A stretch of 64,000 bases of DNA from JALQUL01 sp964556425 (GCA_964556425.1 CAZKWC010000001.1:50648-114647); one strand, 5' to 3'; shown: positions 16,880 through 24,919, counted from the stretch's first letter. Made by a program: numbers and translations. Notes: a model not told the origin generated them from the letters alone.

Positions 16880-17566
16880 TTAATCAAGACCAGCTGTTTC
16901 TTGTTTAAGAATCGTTGTACCGTCTGCATTTTCAATTAATTGACCTCGGTCTTCCAAACCTTTGATGACGCGTCCGACCATTTCTCTAGAGGCACCCACA
17001 ATTTGAGCAATCGTTTGTCTAGATACTTTGACTTTAATCGTGGTTGTACCAGACTCATCTTCTATGCCCATTTCGCGAAGTGCCAGAACAACACGGCTAC
17101 CTACGTCAAGTAAGGCCAAAGACTCGATACGTCTATCAGCGTCTCGCAGGCGCTTGACTAAAACCCGCATGATTCCAAAGGCCATTGCTGAATTTTCAGG
17201 CAATATTTGTAGAAACTGTTGGCGACCTAAGACTAATACATCGGTGACGACCTCTGCTTTTACGGTTGCAGAATGAGCTTGATCATCAATCAAACTCATT
17301 TCACCGATATGATCACCCGGCTTTAAAGTGGCCAAAATGGCCTCTTTACCGGTGTTATCAGCGGCAATCACTTTGGCTCTACCTGTTAATATAATAAACA
17401 ATGAATTAGATTTTTGACCATTTTCAACAATGGTCTCGCCTCTTGGGAAGCGTCTTTTAGTCACATTGGCCGCAATTAACTCTGCCTGACGCACAGTTAA
17501 CATAGAAAACAAAGGAACTCGTCTAATCAGTTCTAGGTTCGACAAGATGGACATGGCATTTGGCAT
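16880..17566 (-). CDS. Crp/Fnr family transcriptional regulator
   Basis: 228 aa. N-terminal cyclic-nucleotide-binding-like barrel (PRGETIVENGQKSNSLFIIL, LKPGDHIGEMSLIDDQAHSA) and C-terminal Crp-type winged helix (VSRQTIAQIVGASREMVGRV then IKGLEDRG). No N-terminal cysteine cluster, so it is not an oxygen-sensing FNR. The barrel carries GEMSLIDDQAHSATV where true CRP has the GELGL…RSA cAMP site, so ligand is uncertain. Divergent from trxB, 21 bp before ftsK. ATG at codon 1 or codon 5 could be the start; neither has a strong ribosome site. Confidence 0.88.
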   Translation of the reverse strand: MPNAMSILSNLELIRRVPLFSMLTVRQAELIAANVTKRRFPRGETIVENGQKSNSLFIILTGRAKVIAADNTGKEAILATLKPGDHIGEMSLIDDQAHSATVKAEVVTDVLVLGRQQFLQILPENSAMAFGIMRVLVKRLRDADRRIESLALLDVGSRVVLALREMGIEDESGTTTIKVKVSRQTIAQIVGASREMVGRVIKGLEDRGQLIENADGTTILKQETAGLD

Positions 17567-17605
17567 TAATCAAGGTTTAAACTTTGCACCCTAAAAGGGT
17601 ACAGA

Positions 17606-17640
17606 CGAAAATTTTCGAATAGTTTTATAATGAAACTATT
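17606..17640. promoter_or_regulatory. Paired palindromes upstream of the Crp/Fnr gene
   Basis: Two adjacent perfect palindromes: CGAAAATTTTCG (17606-17617) and AATAGTTT-7nt-AAACTATT (17618-17640), the second enclosing TATAAT. They start 39 bp upstream of the regulator's start codon and could be an autoregulatory operator; no experimental or family-specific consensus match is claimed. Confidence 0.45.
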
Positions 17641-17930
17641 ATGGAGACAACAACAACATAATTAACATCATTCATAGCTTAGACTTCAACAAGCGACTCA
17701 GCTGGATTTTTAATCATAATATTAATTATGGGTGATAAATCCGCCTTCTAACTTGTTTTAGTCTGTACTGCGACTGACTGTTTCGGTTGATGTTGTAGCA
17801 TCCTTGTTCGATTGATGGTTTTATTTATCAATCATTGAACTATAACTTATAACAGCCCCCAATACTTGTAGTTTTAACATTTGAATGTTAGGACTGCTTA
17901 AAGTTTTATTTTTTAAATCTATTTAACATT
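17641..17930. other. Divergent intergenic region, regulator/trxB
   Basis: Holds the trxB promoter and leader; AT-rich, no ORF or RNA recognised apart from the palindromes described next to it. Confidence 0.4.
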
Positions 17931-18878
17931 ATGCAAAATACCAAACATACAAAAGTACTTATTTTGGGTTCAGGCCCTGCTGGATTTACCGCTGCAGTGT
18001 ATGCCGCACGTGCCAACCTTAAACCAATGCTGATTACCGGCATGGCTCAAGGCGGGCAACTCATGACAACTAGTGAAGTAGATAACTGGCCAGCAGATGT
18101 TGATGGCGTCCAAGGACCAGAATTAATGCAACGTTTTCAAGCGCATGCAGAAAGATTCGGCACAGAAATTATATTCGACCATATTACTAAAGTCGATTTT
18201 TCTAAACGCCCTTTTCAATTATTTGGTGATTCAGCCTCCTATACCTGTGACGCCCTTATTTTAGCTACTGGTGCTTCAGCCAAATATTTGGGTTTGCCTT
18301 CTGAGTCTGAATTTATGGGCCGTGGCGTGTCTGGTTGCGCAACCTGTGACGGTTTCTTTTATCGTAATCAAGTTTGTTGTGTAGTGGGTGGCGGAAGTGC
18401 GGCAGTAGAAGAAGCGTTGTACTTATCCAACATTGCAAGCAAAGTACACCTCATTCACCGTCGTGATACCTTTAAAGCGGAACCTATTTTGATAGACAAA
18501 CTCATGGAAACGGTAGCAGCAGGCAAAATTGAACTACAACTGCACTCCGTTTTAGATGAGGTTTTAGGCGATACCTCTGGTGTTACGGGTGTGCGTATTA
18601 AAAATGTGCAAGATAACCAAACCAAAGACCTCGTTTTGCAAGGCTGTTTTATTGCAATTGGCCATCAGCCCAACACTGATATTTTTAAAGGCCAACTCGA
18701 AATGAAAGATGGCTACCTAGTAACACGCGGCGGTGCGAATGGTTTTGCCACTATGACAAGCGTGGAAGGTGTGTTTGCAGCAGGTGATGTACAAGATCAT
18801 ATTTACCGTCAAGCCATTACCAGTGCCGGAACAGGCTGCATGGCGGCCCTAGATGCCTTCCGTTTTTTACAGTCTTAA
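17931..18878 (+). CDS. trxB: Thioredoxin-disulfide reductase
   Basis: 315-aa FAD/NADPH flavoenzyme that reduces thioredoxin. FAD motif GSGPAGFTAAVYAARA (residues 13-28), redox centre CATC (Cys136/Cys139) in SGCATCDGFF, NADPH motif GGGSAAVEEALYLSN, and the FAD-closing FAAGDVQDH near the C terminus. Full length. Transcribed away from the Crp/Fnr-ftsK-lolA-rarA block. Confidence 0.97.
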   Translation: MQNTKHTKVLILGSGPAGFTAAVYAARANLKPMLITGMAQGGQLMTTSEVDNWPADVDGVQGPELMQRFQAHAERFGTEIIFDHITKVDFSKRPFQLFGDSASYTCDALILATGASAKYLGLPSESEFMGRGVSGCATCDGFFYRNQVCCVVGGGSAAVEEALYLSNIASKVHLIHRRDTFKAEPILIDKLMETVAAGKIELQLHSVLDEVLGDTSGVTGVRIKNVQDNQTKDLVLQGCFIAIGHQPNTDIFKGQLEMKDGYLVTRGGANGFATMTSVEGVFAAGDVQDHIYRQAITSAGTGCMAALDAFRFLQS

Positions 18879-19055
18879 GCAAAGCACTGCATCGTTTTTT
18901 TGATGATTCATGCAGTGGTTGTGAATTCAATAGAGGCTTAGTTTTTTGATGAAGAGAAACTTTAAAGGTCAAAAACCTACGGTGTACGGGGTTTTGATTG
19001 ATTGAATGTTTGTTTAACAAAAGTAGCAACAAAGCCAAGCACTGTAAATTCGTTG
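18879..19055. other. trxB to rpmB intergenic region with inverted repeat
   Basis: CACTGCAT (18885-18892) is repeated inverted as ATGCAGTG (18910-18917), six bases after the trxB stop; there is no T run behind the stem, so a terminator role is only possible. The remainder shows nothing recognisable up to the rpmB promoter. Confidence 0.4.
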
Positions 19056-19061
19056 TATAAT
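19056..19061 (+). promoter_or_regulatory. -10 element of the rpmB-rpmG promoter
   Basis: Perfect TATAAT in the context TTGTATAAT; no convincing -35 box. The same TTGTATAAT context is found upstream of rpsP (24450-24457). It would give a leader of about 185 nt before rpmB. Confidence 0.5.
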
Positions 19062-19119
19062 GGCAGGCTTCGCAGTTTTAGGGTCAAATAAAATTTGCTT
19101 ATAAAACTGCAACAGGCGG

Positions 19120-19242
19120 GTTGCTTTGTAAGAGTTAAAAATTAATTTTTATAAAAGCAACTTTTTTACCGCTTTTTGAGGTATTACCTTAAAAAGCGAG
19201 GTGCGGCGTATGCCGTTAACACGTACAGTAGTACGTTTTTTG
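19120..19242 (+). promoter_or_regulatory. Structured rpmB leader with three successive hairpins
   Basis: Hairpin 1: GTTGCTTT (19120-19127) with AAAGCAAC (19154-19161), followed by T6. Hairpin 2: CGCTTTTT (19170-19177) with AAAAAGCG (19191-19198), with inner GGT/ACC pairing. Hairpin 3: ACGTAC-AGTA-GTACGT (19221-19236), followed directly by a T run, 12 bp before the rpmB ATG. Hairpins 1 and 3 look like intrinsic terminators inside the leader. Confidence 0.55.
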
Positions 19243-19253
19243 GGAGTGTCCTC

Positions 19254-19487
19254 ATGGCACGCGTTTGTGAAGTTACGGGCAAAGGCCCAATGGTTGGGAA
19301 CAATGTTTCCCATGCAAACAATAAAACTAAGCGTCGTTTTTTACCTAACTTACAATATCGTAGGTTTTGGGTAGAGTCAGAAAATCGTTGGGTGCGTTTA
19401 CGCGTATCTGGCGCAGCTCTTCGTCTCATCGACAAAAATGGTATTGATTCTGTGCTCGCAGATATGCGCGCTCGTGGTCAAATTTAA
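19254..19487 (+). CDS. rpmB: 50S ribosomal protein L28
   Basis: 77 aa starting MARVCEVTGKGPMVGNNVSH, the hallmark of L28, ending DMRARGQI. ATG preceded by GGGAGTG. An upstream in-frame ATG would add 26 residues unlike L28 and covers the leader hairpins, so it is rejected. Co-transcribed with rpmG 11 bp downstream. Confidence 0.97.
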   Translation: MARVCEVTGKGPMVGNNVSHANNKTKRRFLPNLQYRRFWVESENRWVRLRVSGAALRLIDKNGIDSVLADMRARGQI

Positions 19488-19498
19488 GGAGCACTGAC

Positions 19499-19666
19499 AT
19501 GGCAAAAGGCGGACGCGAAAAAATCAAGCTGGAATCTACAGCTGGTACAGGCCACTTCTATACGACAGATAAAAACAAAAAGACAACACCTGAAAAGATG
19601 TTGATCAAAAAGTTTGATCCTAAAGCTCGTAAGCATGTTGACTATAAAGAAGTTAAATTGAAGTAA
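19499..19666 (+). CDS. rpmG: 50S ribosomal protein L33
   Basis: 55 aa: MAKGGREKIKLESTAGTGHF, then YTTDKNKKTTPEKM, ending KEVKLK. The zinc-binding CxxC pairs of the metal-binding L33 form are absent, so it is the zinc-free type. ATG preceded by AAGGAGC. Last gene of rpmBG, with a terminator 19 bp downstream. Confidence 0.97.
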   Translation: MAKGGREKIKLESTAGTGHFYTTDKNKKTTPEKMLIKKFDPKARKHVDYKEVKLK

Positions 19667-19684
19667 TTTCAATTGAGTTTCAAA

Positions 19685-19710
19685 AAACCGCCTTTAGGGG
19701 CGGTTTTTTT
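19685..19710 (+). terminator. Intrinsic terminator after rpmG
   Basis: CCGCC (19688-19692) pairs with GGCGG (19699-19703), flanked by AAA/TTT and followed by a seven-base T run. Confidence 0.9.
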
Positions 19711-19723
19711 ATGCTTATTTACT

Positions 19724-19823
19724 NNNNNNNNNNNNNNNNNNNNNNNNNNNNNNNNNNNNNNNNNNNNNNNNNNNNNNNNNNNNNNNNNNNNNNNNNNNNN
19801 NNNNNNNNNNNNNNNNNNNNNNN
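19724..19823. other. Assembly gap (100 N)
   Basis: Exactly 100 N, a placeholder length. It lies between the rpmG terminator and the 3' end of cysM; what is missing and how much cannot be told. The 88 bases after the gap hold a weak TGCCA/TGGCA hairpin only. Confidence 0.98.
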
Positions 19824-19911
19824 CCCATAGTCATAGTCAGTGCTATAGGTGTTTAAGGCAAAAACGCTTCATGCCAACTCATGCTGGCAGAAAGAAGTAG
19901 AGGTGTGATTT

Positions 19912-20814
19912 TTAAGCTGGAAATACACCAGTCGATAAATAACGATCACCTCGGTCGCAGACAATAAAAGCAATGGTGGCGTTTTCTACTTGGCTGGCTA
20001 TTTGCTGCGCAACCCAACATGCACCAGCAGCAGAAATACCAGCAAAAATGCCTTCTTCACGAGCTAAACGACGGCACATTTCTTCGGCATCTAATTGGCT
20101 AACAAAAACAATCTCATCGACATTTTTTGCATCGTAAATAGAGGGTAAATATTCGGTTGGCCATTTGCGAATACCAGGAATTCTGGAGCCATCTGTGGGC
20201 TGAGCACCAATAATTTTAATCGCTGGATTTTGGGATTTTAAATACCTAGAAACACCTGTGATGGTGCCAGTAGTGCCCATTGCACTTACAAAATGAGTAA
20301 TTTGACCTTGAGTATCTTGCCACAGTTCGGGGCCTGTGGTTTCAAAATGAATACGTGGGTTATCTAGGTTGGCAAACTGATCCAGCACTCGGCCTTCGCC
20401 TTTTTTCTGCATTTGTATAGCGAGGTCTCGTGCATATTCCATGCCGCCACTTTTTGGTGTGAGTAACAACTCTGCACCAAAAGCTTTCATGGTTTGTGCT
20501 CGCTCTATGGATAAGTCTTCTGGCATGATTAAAATAAGCCGATAACCCTTAATAGCAGCGGCCATAGCCAAGGCAATTCCAGTGTTGCCAGAAGTGGCTT
20601 CAATAAGGGTGTCACCTGGTTTTATATCGCCACGCTCTTCGGCTCTTTTAATCATGGAAACAGCGGGTCTGTCTTTAACAGAGCCAGCAGGATTGTTGCC
20701 CTCGAGTTTTGCCAAAATAATATTATTTTTGGGTTGATTTTGACTCACCCCTATGCGTTGTAGAGCAATTAAGGGTGTTTTTCCGATAGTTTCTTCAATA
20801 GTTTTGTAATTCAT
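19912..20814 (-). CDS. cysM: Cysteine synthase B (O-acetylserine sulfhydrylase B)
   Basis: 300-aa PLP enzyme making cysteine from O-acetylserine and sulfide or thiosulfate. PLP lysine Lys47 in NPAGSVKDRPA, phosphate-binding EATSGNTGIALA and GTTGTITGVSRYL loop are present; the sequence (TPLIALQRI, ESRIPGIRKW-like GSRIPGIRKWP) fits CysM rather than CysK. Start at MNYKTIEETIGKTPL. The frame stays open a further 58 codons upstream but that part is the antisense of tRNA-Leu. Divergent from the tRNA gene, 43 bp apart. Confidence 0.95.
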   Translation of the reverse strand: MNYKTIEETIGKTPLIALQRIGVSQNQPKNNIILAKLEGNNPAGSVKDRPAVSMIKRAEERGDIKPGDTLIEATSGNTGIALAMAAAIKGYRLILIMPEDLSIERAQTMKAFGAELLLTPKSGGMEYARDLAIQMQKKGEGRVLDQFANLDNPRIHFETTGPELWQDTQGQITHFVSAMGTTGTITGVSRYLKSQNPAIKIIGAQPTDGSRIPGIRKWPTEYLPSIYDAKNVDEIVFVSQLDAEEMCRRLAREEGIFAGISAAGACWVAQQIASQVENATIAFIVCDRGDRYLSTGVFPA

Positions 20815-20857
20815 AGCTAATTTTGTGTCATAATTCACCCATCGCAAAACACTTCGT

Positions 20858-20944
20858 GCCGAAGTGGCGAAATTGGTAGACGCAGCAGACTCAAAATCTG
20901 CCGGTTGAGAGACCGTGCCGGTTCGATTCCGGCTTTCGGCACCA
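20858..20944 (+). tRNA. tRNA-Leu (anticodon CAA)
   Basis: 87 nt with encoded CCA. Acceptor arm GCCGAAG … TTTCGGC, D-arm region TGGCGAAATTGGTAGACGC, anticodon stem GCAGA/TCTGC with loop CTCAAAA (anticodon CAA), long class II variable arm (CGGTTGAGAGACCG region) and T-arm GCCGG-TTCGATT-CCGGC. Reads UUG. Confidence 0.97.
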
Positions 20945-20978
20945 TCGATTTTATAGCATTTATTTGCTATTCGGTGTA

Positions 20979-21016
20979 AAAAACCCACTTAATTTATGTT
21001 AAGTGGGTTTTTTTTT
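20979..21016 (+). terminator. Intrinsic terminator after tRNA-Leu
   Basis: AACCCACTTAA pairs with TTAAGTGGGTT (to 21009) around TTTATG, followed by a T run. Confidence 0.92.
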
Positions 21017-21451
21017 GCCTTATTAAAATATTAATTCTTACTTTAATTGTTTTGGGATTATTTATATAAGTAATTAATTATATAAATACTCAAAATAATC
21101 AAATTAGCTACATTTATGAATTAAATGTGAAATAAATATGAAGATTATATTAATCTAGTGTGACATGAATTGTTATGATAAGAGGGTGTACGGTTTAGCA
21201 AAATCGTTTTACCTATTAAAGGAGCCTTACGCATCACTTCTAACCGCATGTTTGGCGCATTGCTTGGAAACCTATTAGATTCACTTTTCACTCGTCACAA
21301 TTGTTAGGCCTTAAAAATAAGTTGAATAGGAGCTAACCATACCTAGCCAATCTGCAAGTTTGAATGAATGCGTTCGGTTCTTCAAGTCGTTTTATTGGAT
21401 TTGGCTTTATTAGTCAAAATCTACACTTCATCCTAAGATAAGGAAATCTAT
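21017..21451. other. 435-bp region upstream of the phosphate-uptake pair
   Basis: Very AT-rich first half, then a probable long leader. A short frame (ATG at 21249, 19 codons) has no ribosome site at the right distance and is not called. No PhoB-box-like direct repeat recognised by eye. Confidence 0.4.
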
Positions 21452-22099
21452 ATGTTTTTCGGAAGACTCTTACCACGCGAAGGTAATTTTTTTGAAATGT
21501 TTAATCAGCATGCCGAGCAAATTGTAGTGGCCGCTCGTGCCTTTTCAAGCTTGGTAGACAATTACAATGATGTTCATCTGCGTGAAAAATATAATCGCGA
21601 TGTAGATATTGCAGAAGAAGCGGCAGACAAAATCACCCGTGACGTCAATAAAGCGATTCACATTACCTTTATTACGCCAATTGACCGTGAGCAAATTCAT
21701 GGTCTGATTAATACTATGGATGATGTGGCCGATTTGATTCAAGATTGCGCCGAAACCATGGCTTTGTATGACGTACGTCATATGACTGCAGAGATTACCC
21801 GTTTAACTGAGTTAAGTTTGAAGTGTTGTGAACGTTTACGCGATGCGGTGAAATTACTCGACAAAATTTCCGATCAAGCCACAGCAGAGGCAGCTCTCAA
21901 AACCTGTGAAGAAATTGATCAACTTGAATCAGATGCTGATAGGGTAATGCGTAGCGCAATGAGTAAATTATTTCGCGAAGAACCCGATGTTCGTGAAGTT
22001 ATTAAGCTGAAAGCTATTTACGAATTGCTGGAAACAATCACTGACCGCTGCGAAGACGTAGCTAATGTGATTGAAGGCATTGTGCTTGAAAATTCTTAA
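21452..22099 (+). CDS. PhoU-like DUF47 family protein (Pit accessory)
   Basis: 215-aa all-helical cytosolic protein of the DUF47/TIGR00153 family: starts MFFGRLLPREGNFFEMFNQH, has repeated E/DxxxD metal-cluster-type positions (DDVADLIQDCAETMALYDV; CEEIDQLESDADRVMRSAMS) and ends KAIYELLETITDRCEDVAN-VIEGI. Members sit beside Pit transporters and are thought to modulate them. ATG preceded by AAGGAAA. pit begins 21 bp after the stop. Confidence 0.9.
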   Translation: MFFGRLLPREGNFFEMFNQHAEQIVVAARAFSSLVDNYNDVHLREKYNRDVDIAEEAADKITRDVNKAIHITFITPIDREQIHGLINTMDDVADLIQDCAETMALYDVRHMTAEITRLTELSLKCCERLRDAVKLLDKISDQATAEAALKTCEEIDQLESDADRVMRSAMSKLFREEPDVREVIKLKAIYELLETITDRCEDVANVIEGIVLENS

Positions 22100-22120
22100 T
22101 AGCGAAGGCTAAGGTTTCGC

Positions 22121-23131
22121 ATGGAACAAGTTCAAACAGCCCTTTGGGTAGTTATTCTTCTGGTAGGTTTAGCATTGGTATTTGACTTCATGAATGGCTT
22201 TCATGATGCCGCTAACTCTATTGCAACAGTCGTTTCAACAGGTGTGTTAAAACCTGCTCAGGCGGTTGCTTTTGCCGCTTTTTTCAACTTTGTTGCGATT
22301 TTTATTTTCCACTTAAGTGTGGCAGCAACCATAGGAAAAGGCATCGCTCAGCCCGGCATTGTTGACACTCATGTGGTGTTTGGTGCATTGGCTGGCGCTA
22401 TTGTCTGGAATATCGTGACCTGGTACTACGGTATACCAAGTAGCTCCTCACACGCCTTAATTGGCGGTATTGTGGGTGCTGTGATTGCAAAAGCAGGTAC
22501 CGGAGGCTTAATTGCTGCAGGACTGACCAAAACAGTGTTATTTATTTTTGTCTCACCCTTGTTGGGCTTTTTATTGGGCTCTTTAATGATGGTGTTAGTA
22601 GCATGGATTTTTAGACGATCTAGACCCTCTAAAGTAGATAAATGGTTTCGCCGTTTGCAATTAGTCTCTGCTGCTGCTTATAGTTTAGGTCATGGTGGTA
22701 ACGATGCACAAAAAACCATTGGTATTATCTGGTTATTGTTATTAGCAACTAATTATGTAGCGCCTGGCCAAGCACTTCCCCCTACTTGGGTGATTGTGTC
22801 TTGTTATTTGGCAATTGGTTTAGGTACTATGTTTGGTGGTTGGCGAATTGTAAAAACAATGGGTCAAAAAATTACTAAACTCAAACCGGTGGGTGGTTTT
22901 TGTGCCGAAACAGGTGGCGCTATGACCCTCTTTATTGCTACTTCTTTAGGTATTCCTGTTTCTACCACTCATACTATTACGGGTGCGATTGTGGGCGTAG
23001 GTTCTACTAAAAACGCCAGTGCTGTGCGCTGGGGTGTGGCGGGTAATATTGTTTGGGCTTGGGTGTTAACCATACCTGCCAGCGCTTTTGTTGCTGCAGT
23101 AGGTTATTGGATTAGCTTGCAACTTTATTAA
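22121..23131 (+). CDS. pit: Low-affinity inorganic phosphate transporter, Pit family
   Basis: 336-aa inner-membrane metal-phosphate:H+ symporter. The two inverted PHO-4 signature repeats are visible: DFMNGFHDAANSIATVVSTG (residues 21-40) and YSLGHGGNDAQKTIGI in the second half, as are SSSHALIGGIVGA and STTHTITGAIVGVG. About ten hydrophobic segments. Paired with the preceding DUF47 protein in one operon, ended by a hairpin 22 bp downstream. Confidence 0.95.
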   Translation: MEQVQTALWVVILLVGLALVFDFMNGFHDAANSIATVVSTGVLKPAQAVAFAAFFNFVAIFIFHLSVAATIGKGIAQPGIVDTHVVFGALAGAIVWNIVTWYYGIPSSSSHALIGGIVGAVIAKAGTGGLIAAGLTKTVLFIFVSPLLGFLLGSLMMVLVAWIFRRSRPSKVDKWFRRLQLVSAAAYSLGHGGNDAQKTIGIIWLLLLATNYVAPGQALPPTWVIVSCYLAIGLGTMFGGWRIVKTMGQKITKLKPVGGFCAETGGAMTLFIATSLGIPVSTTHTITGAIVGVGSTKNASAVRWGVAGNIVWAWVLTIPASAFVAAVGYWISLQLY

Positions 23132-23152
23132 AACACGGTGTAGTTGCTTTTG

Positions 23153-23175
23153 CCCAGAGTAAGGTCTGGGTTTTT
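23153..23175 (+). terminator. Intrinsic terminator after pit
   Basis: CCCAGA (23153-23158) pairs with TCTGGG (23165-23170), followed by TTTTT. Confidence 0.75.
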
Positions 23176-23280
23176 GCGTATTGCTATGAAGCCGATTTTA
23201 ATTGTTGCTAATGATGCCTAATAGTATTAAGTGGTGCAAATAGTCATGCACTGCCAATTGGCTTTTAGAATTAGTTGTTA

Positions 23281-23315
23281 AAACCCGCATCCATTAATGG
23301 TTTGCGGGTTTTTTT
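23281..23315. terminator. Bidirectional terminator between pit and the TM2 gene
   Basis: AAACCCGCA pairs with TGCGGGTTT (from 23303) across a CCATTAATGG palindromic loop; T7 on the plus side, TTTT on the minus side. Likely ends the minus-strand TM2 gene as well as read-through from pit. Confidence 0.75.
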
Positions 23316-23326
23316 ATGGGATTGTA

Positions 23327-23767
23327 TTATTGTGAAATTTTACGTGCTTCTTCAATTTGATATTCGAAGTAGCGCTGAAAACTAAATGCAATACTGGCCA
23401 TTAAAACAGTAGTGCCGATTAATAAAGACAGCGCAATAGCTGCAATCGTGAACCAATTGCTCTTGCCCGCAGAATCATCAGCTTTTCCATTGAATTGTTC
23501 AGCCCATTTTTCTGGGGTGCTTAGTCCTGTCACAATGGCATTTAAGGCGCAACCTGCGATGGTAAAACCTAATAAGGGAATTAATATCCAGCTCATTTGA
23601 TCATCTACACCATTGGCTTGGACCAAGCTAATACCGTAGAGTCCTAATGCCGTAGGAATTGGCAAAAACCAACCCAGTAAATCACCAAAACCATATAAAT
23701 AAAAACGATGTAGCCCCAATGGGCCGCCAATAAATGATAACCATGTTGCTATTGTTTTGTTTTTCAT
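23327..23767 (-). CDS. TM2 domain-containing membrane protein
   Basis: 146 aa. N-terminal TM2 domain: WLSFIGGPLGLHRFYLYGFGD (split around the GxxGxHRFYLG core) and a second hydrophobic segment (LGLYGISL / WILIPLLGFTIAGCALNAI), then a third C-terminal transmembrane helix (NWFTIAAIALSLLIGTTVLM). Role unknown in bacteria. Start ATG has no clear ribosome site. Monocistronic between two convergent/divergent units. Confidence 0.78.
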   Translation of the reverse strand: MKNKTIATWLSFIGGPLGLHRFYLYGFGDLLGWFLPIPTALGLYGISLVQANGVDDQMSWILIPLLGFTIAGCALNAIVTGLSTPEKWAEQFNGKADDSAGKSNWFTIAAIALSLLIGTTVLMASIAFSFQRYFEYQIEEARKISQ

Positions 23768-23902
23768 ACGAAGAATGATTGTTGAATGATAGAAATGGAT
23801 TGTGGCATAGGAAATAACTTTTTTATAAATAAGCTACATAGTAGTCAATACACATCGTCATATAAACCATGTCAATGTTAAGCATATTTATTTTGAGTCA
23901 TT

Positions 23903-24421
23903 TTACACAGGGCTACTATTTGCACCGTCGCCTAAGGCTTTTTCCATTAACACCACATCTAACCATTGATCAAATTTCCAGCCACAAGCGCCAATAGTGC
24001 CAACATGAACAAAGCCCATTGCACTGTGTAGCCCAATTGAACCGGCATTGGCGGTGTCACCAATTACAGCAATCAGTTTACGAATGCCCGCTCTTTGCGC
24101 TTGGGCTAATAACTCTGACATTAACAGTCGGCCCATGCCTTTGCCTACACTGTTGGCATGCATATAAATTGAATCTTCCGCAGAAAAACGGTAGGCCGGG
24201 CGTGGTTTAAACCAATTGCAATAAGCAAAGCCCATAATTTGGCCATCATCTTCTAAAACTAAATAAGGTAGTTTTTTACTGCACACATCTTGCCAACGGG
24301 CTTGCATATCTTGCTCGCTTGGTGGGTCAATTTCAAAGGTTCCAGTGCCATTTAGCACATGATGGGAGTAAATTTGTGTGATTTGGGTAATATCTTGTTC
24401 GTTTGCAGGTCGAATAATCAT
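23903..24421 (-). CDS. GNAT family N-acetyltransferase (Pat/YncA-like)
   Basis: 172 aa. N-terminal MIIRPANEQDITQITQIYSH, then FKPRPAYRFSAEDSIYMHA, acetyl-CoA loop GKGMGRLLM and C-terminal GFVHVGTIGACGWKFDQWLD, the pattern of the phosphinothricin/methionine-sulfone acetyltransferase subgroup. Substrate likely a small amine or amino-acid analogue. Alone in its transcription unit, divergent from rpsP. Confidence 0.87.
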   Translation of the reverse strand: MIIRPANEQDITQITQIYSHHVLNGTGTFEIDPPSEQDMQARWQDVCSKKLPYLVLEDDGQIMGFAYCNWFKPRPAYRFSAEDSIYMHANSVGKGMGRLLMSELLAQAQRAGIRKLIAVIGDTANAGSIGLHSAMGFVHVGTIGACGWKFDQWLDVVLMEKALGDGANSSPV

Positions 24422-24451
24422 CTTTTTTCTCTAATCAGGTTGAATGAATTG

Positions 24452-24457
24452 TATAAT
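24452..24457 (+). promoter_or_regulatory. -10 element of the rpsP promoter
   Basis: Perfect TATAAT in TTGTATAAT, identical in context to the rpmB promoter; about 100 nt upstream of the rpsP start. Confidence 0.45.
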
Positions 24458-24558
24458 TACGCACTTTCCAGCGTGTTGCTTCCCGGGTGGGTAGTTTACG
24501 TGTCTCAGCGCTGGTTTCTATGTTTTTTCAGAACTTTTCTGAATTCGAAGGATTAACC

Positions 24559-24810
24559 ATGGTCGTTGTGCGACTCGCTAGGGGCGGTGCTAAGGCACGT
24601 CCTTTCTTTAACATTGTTGTAACTGATAAACGTTCACGTCGTGACGGTAACTTTATCGAACGTATTGGATTTTATAACCCAATCGCTCGTGGTCAAGAAG
24701 AAAGCATCCGCTTGAATCAAGATCGTTTAACTTACTGGCGTGGTGTTGGTGCTCAAGTATCACCAACCGTAGAGCGTTTAATCAAGCAAGCTGGTAAAGC
24801 TGCTGCTTAA
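24559..24810 (+). CDS. rpsP: 30S ribosomal protein S16
   Basis: 83 aa: MVVVRLARGGAKARPFFNIV, then RRDGNFIERIGFYNP and LTYWRGVGAQVSPTVERL, all typical of S16. ATG with GAAGGAT upstream; an ATG 72 bases earlier gives an unrelated leader. First gene of rpsP-rimM-trmD-rplS, but a strong hairpin follows it. Confidence 0.97.
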   Translation: MVVVRLARGGAKARPFFNIVVTDKRSRRDGNFIERIGFYNPIARGQEESIRLNQDRLTYWRGVGAQVSPTVERLIKQAGKAAA

Positions 24811-24880
24811 TTGTTGTAATTTGGCTTTTTAAGTCAAAACTACCAACCCATCAATTTTATTGTTGAACAATGTAAATTGT

Positions 24881-24919
24881 AAAAGGCGAATAAGCTTAGC
24901 TTGTTCGCCTTTATTTTTT
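24881..24919 (+). terminator. Terminator between rpsP and rimM
   Basis: AAAGGCGAA (24882-24890) pairs with TTCGCCTTT (24904-24912), inner AGC/GCT pairing, followed by ATTTTTT. It probably separates or attenuates transcription between the abundant S16 and the low-level processing enzymes. Confidence 0.85.

Noticed and set aside
19724..19823. Missing rRNA operon or insertion sequence at the first gap
   Set aside because: No rRNA or IS edge is visible on either side, so the content cannot be inferred.
20815..20988. N-terminal extension of the cysM frame by 58 codons
   Set aside because: It is the antisense of tRNA-Leu(CAA) and its spacer; CysM homologues start at MNYKTIEETIGKTPL.
21249..21308. 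19-codon frame MFGALLGNLLDSLFTRHNC in the leader of the DUF47 gene
   Set aside because: The only AGGAG-like box is too far upstream of its ATG, and no adjoining attenuator structure was found.
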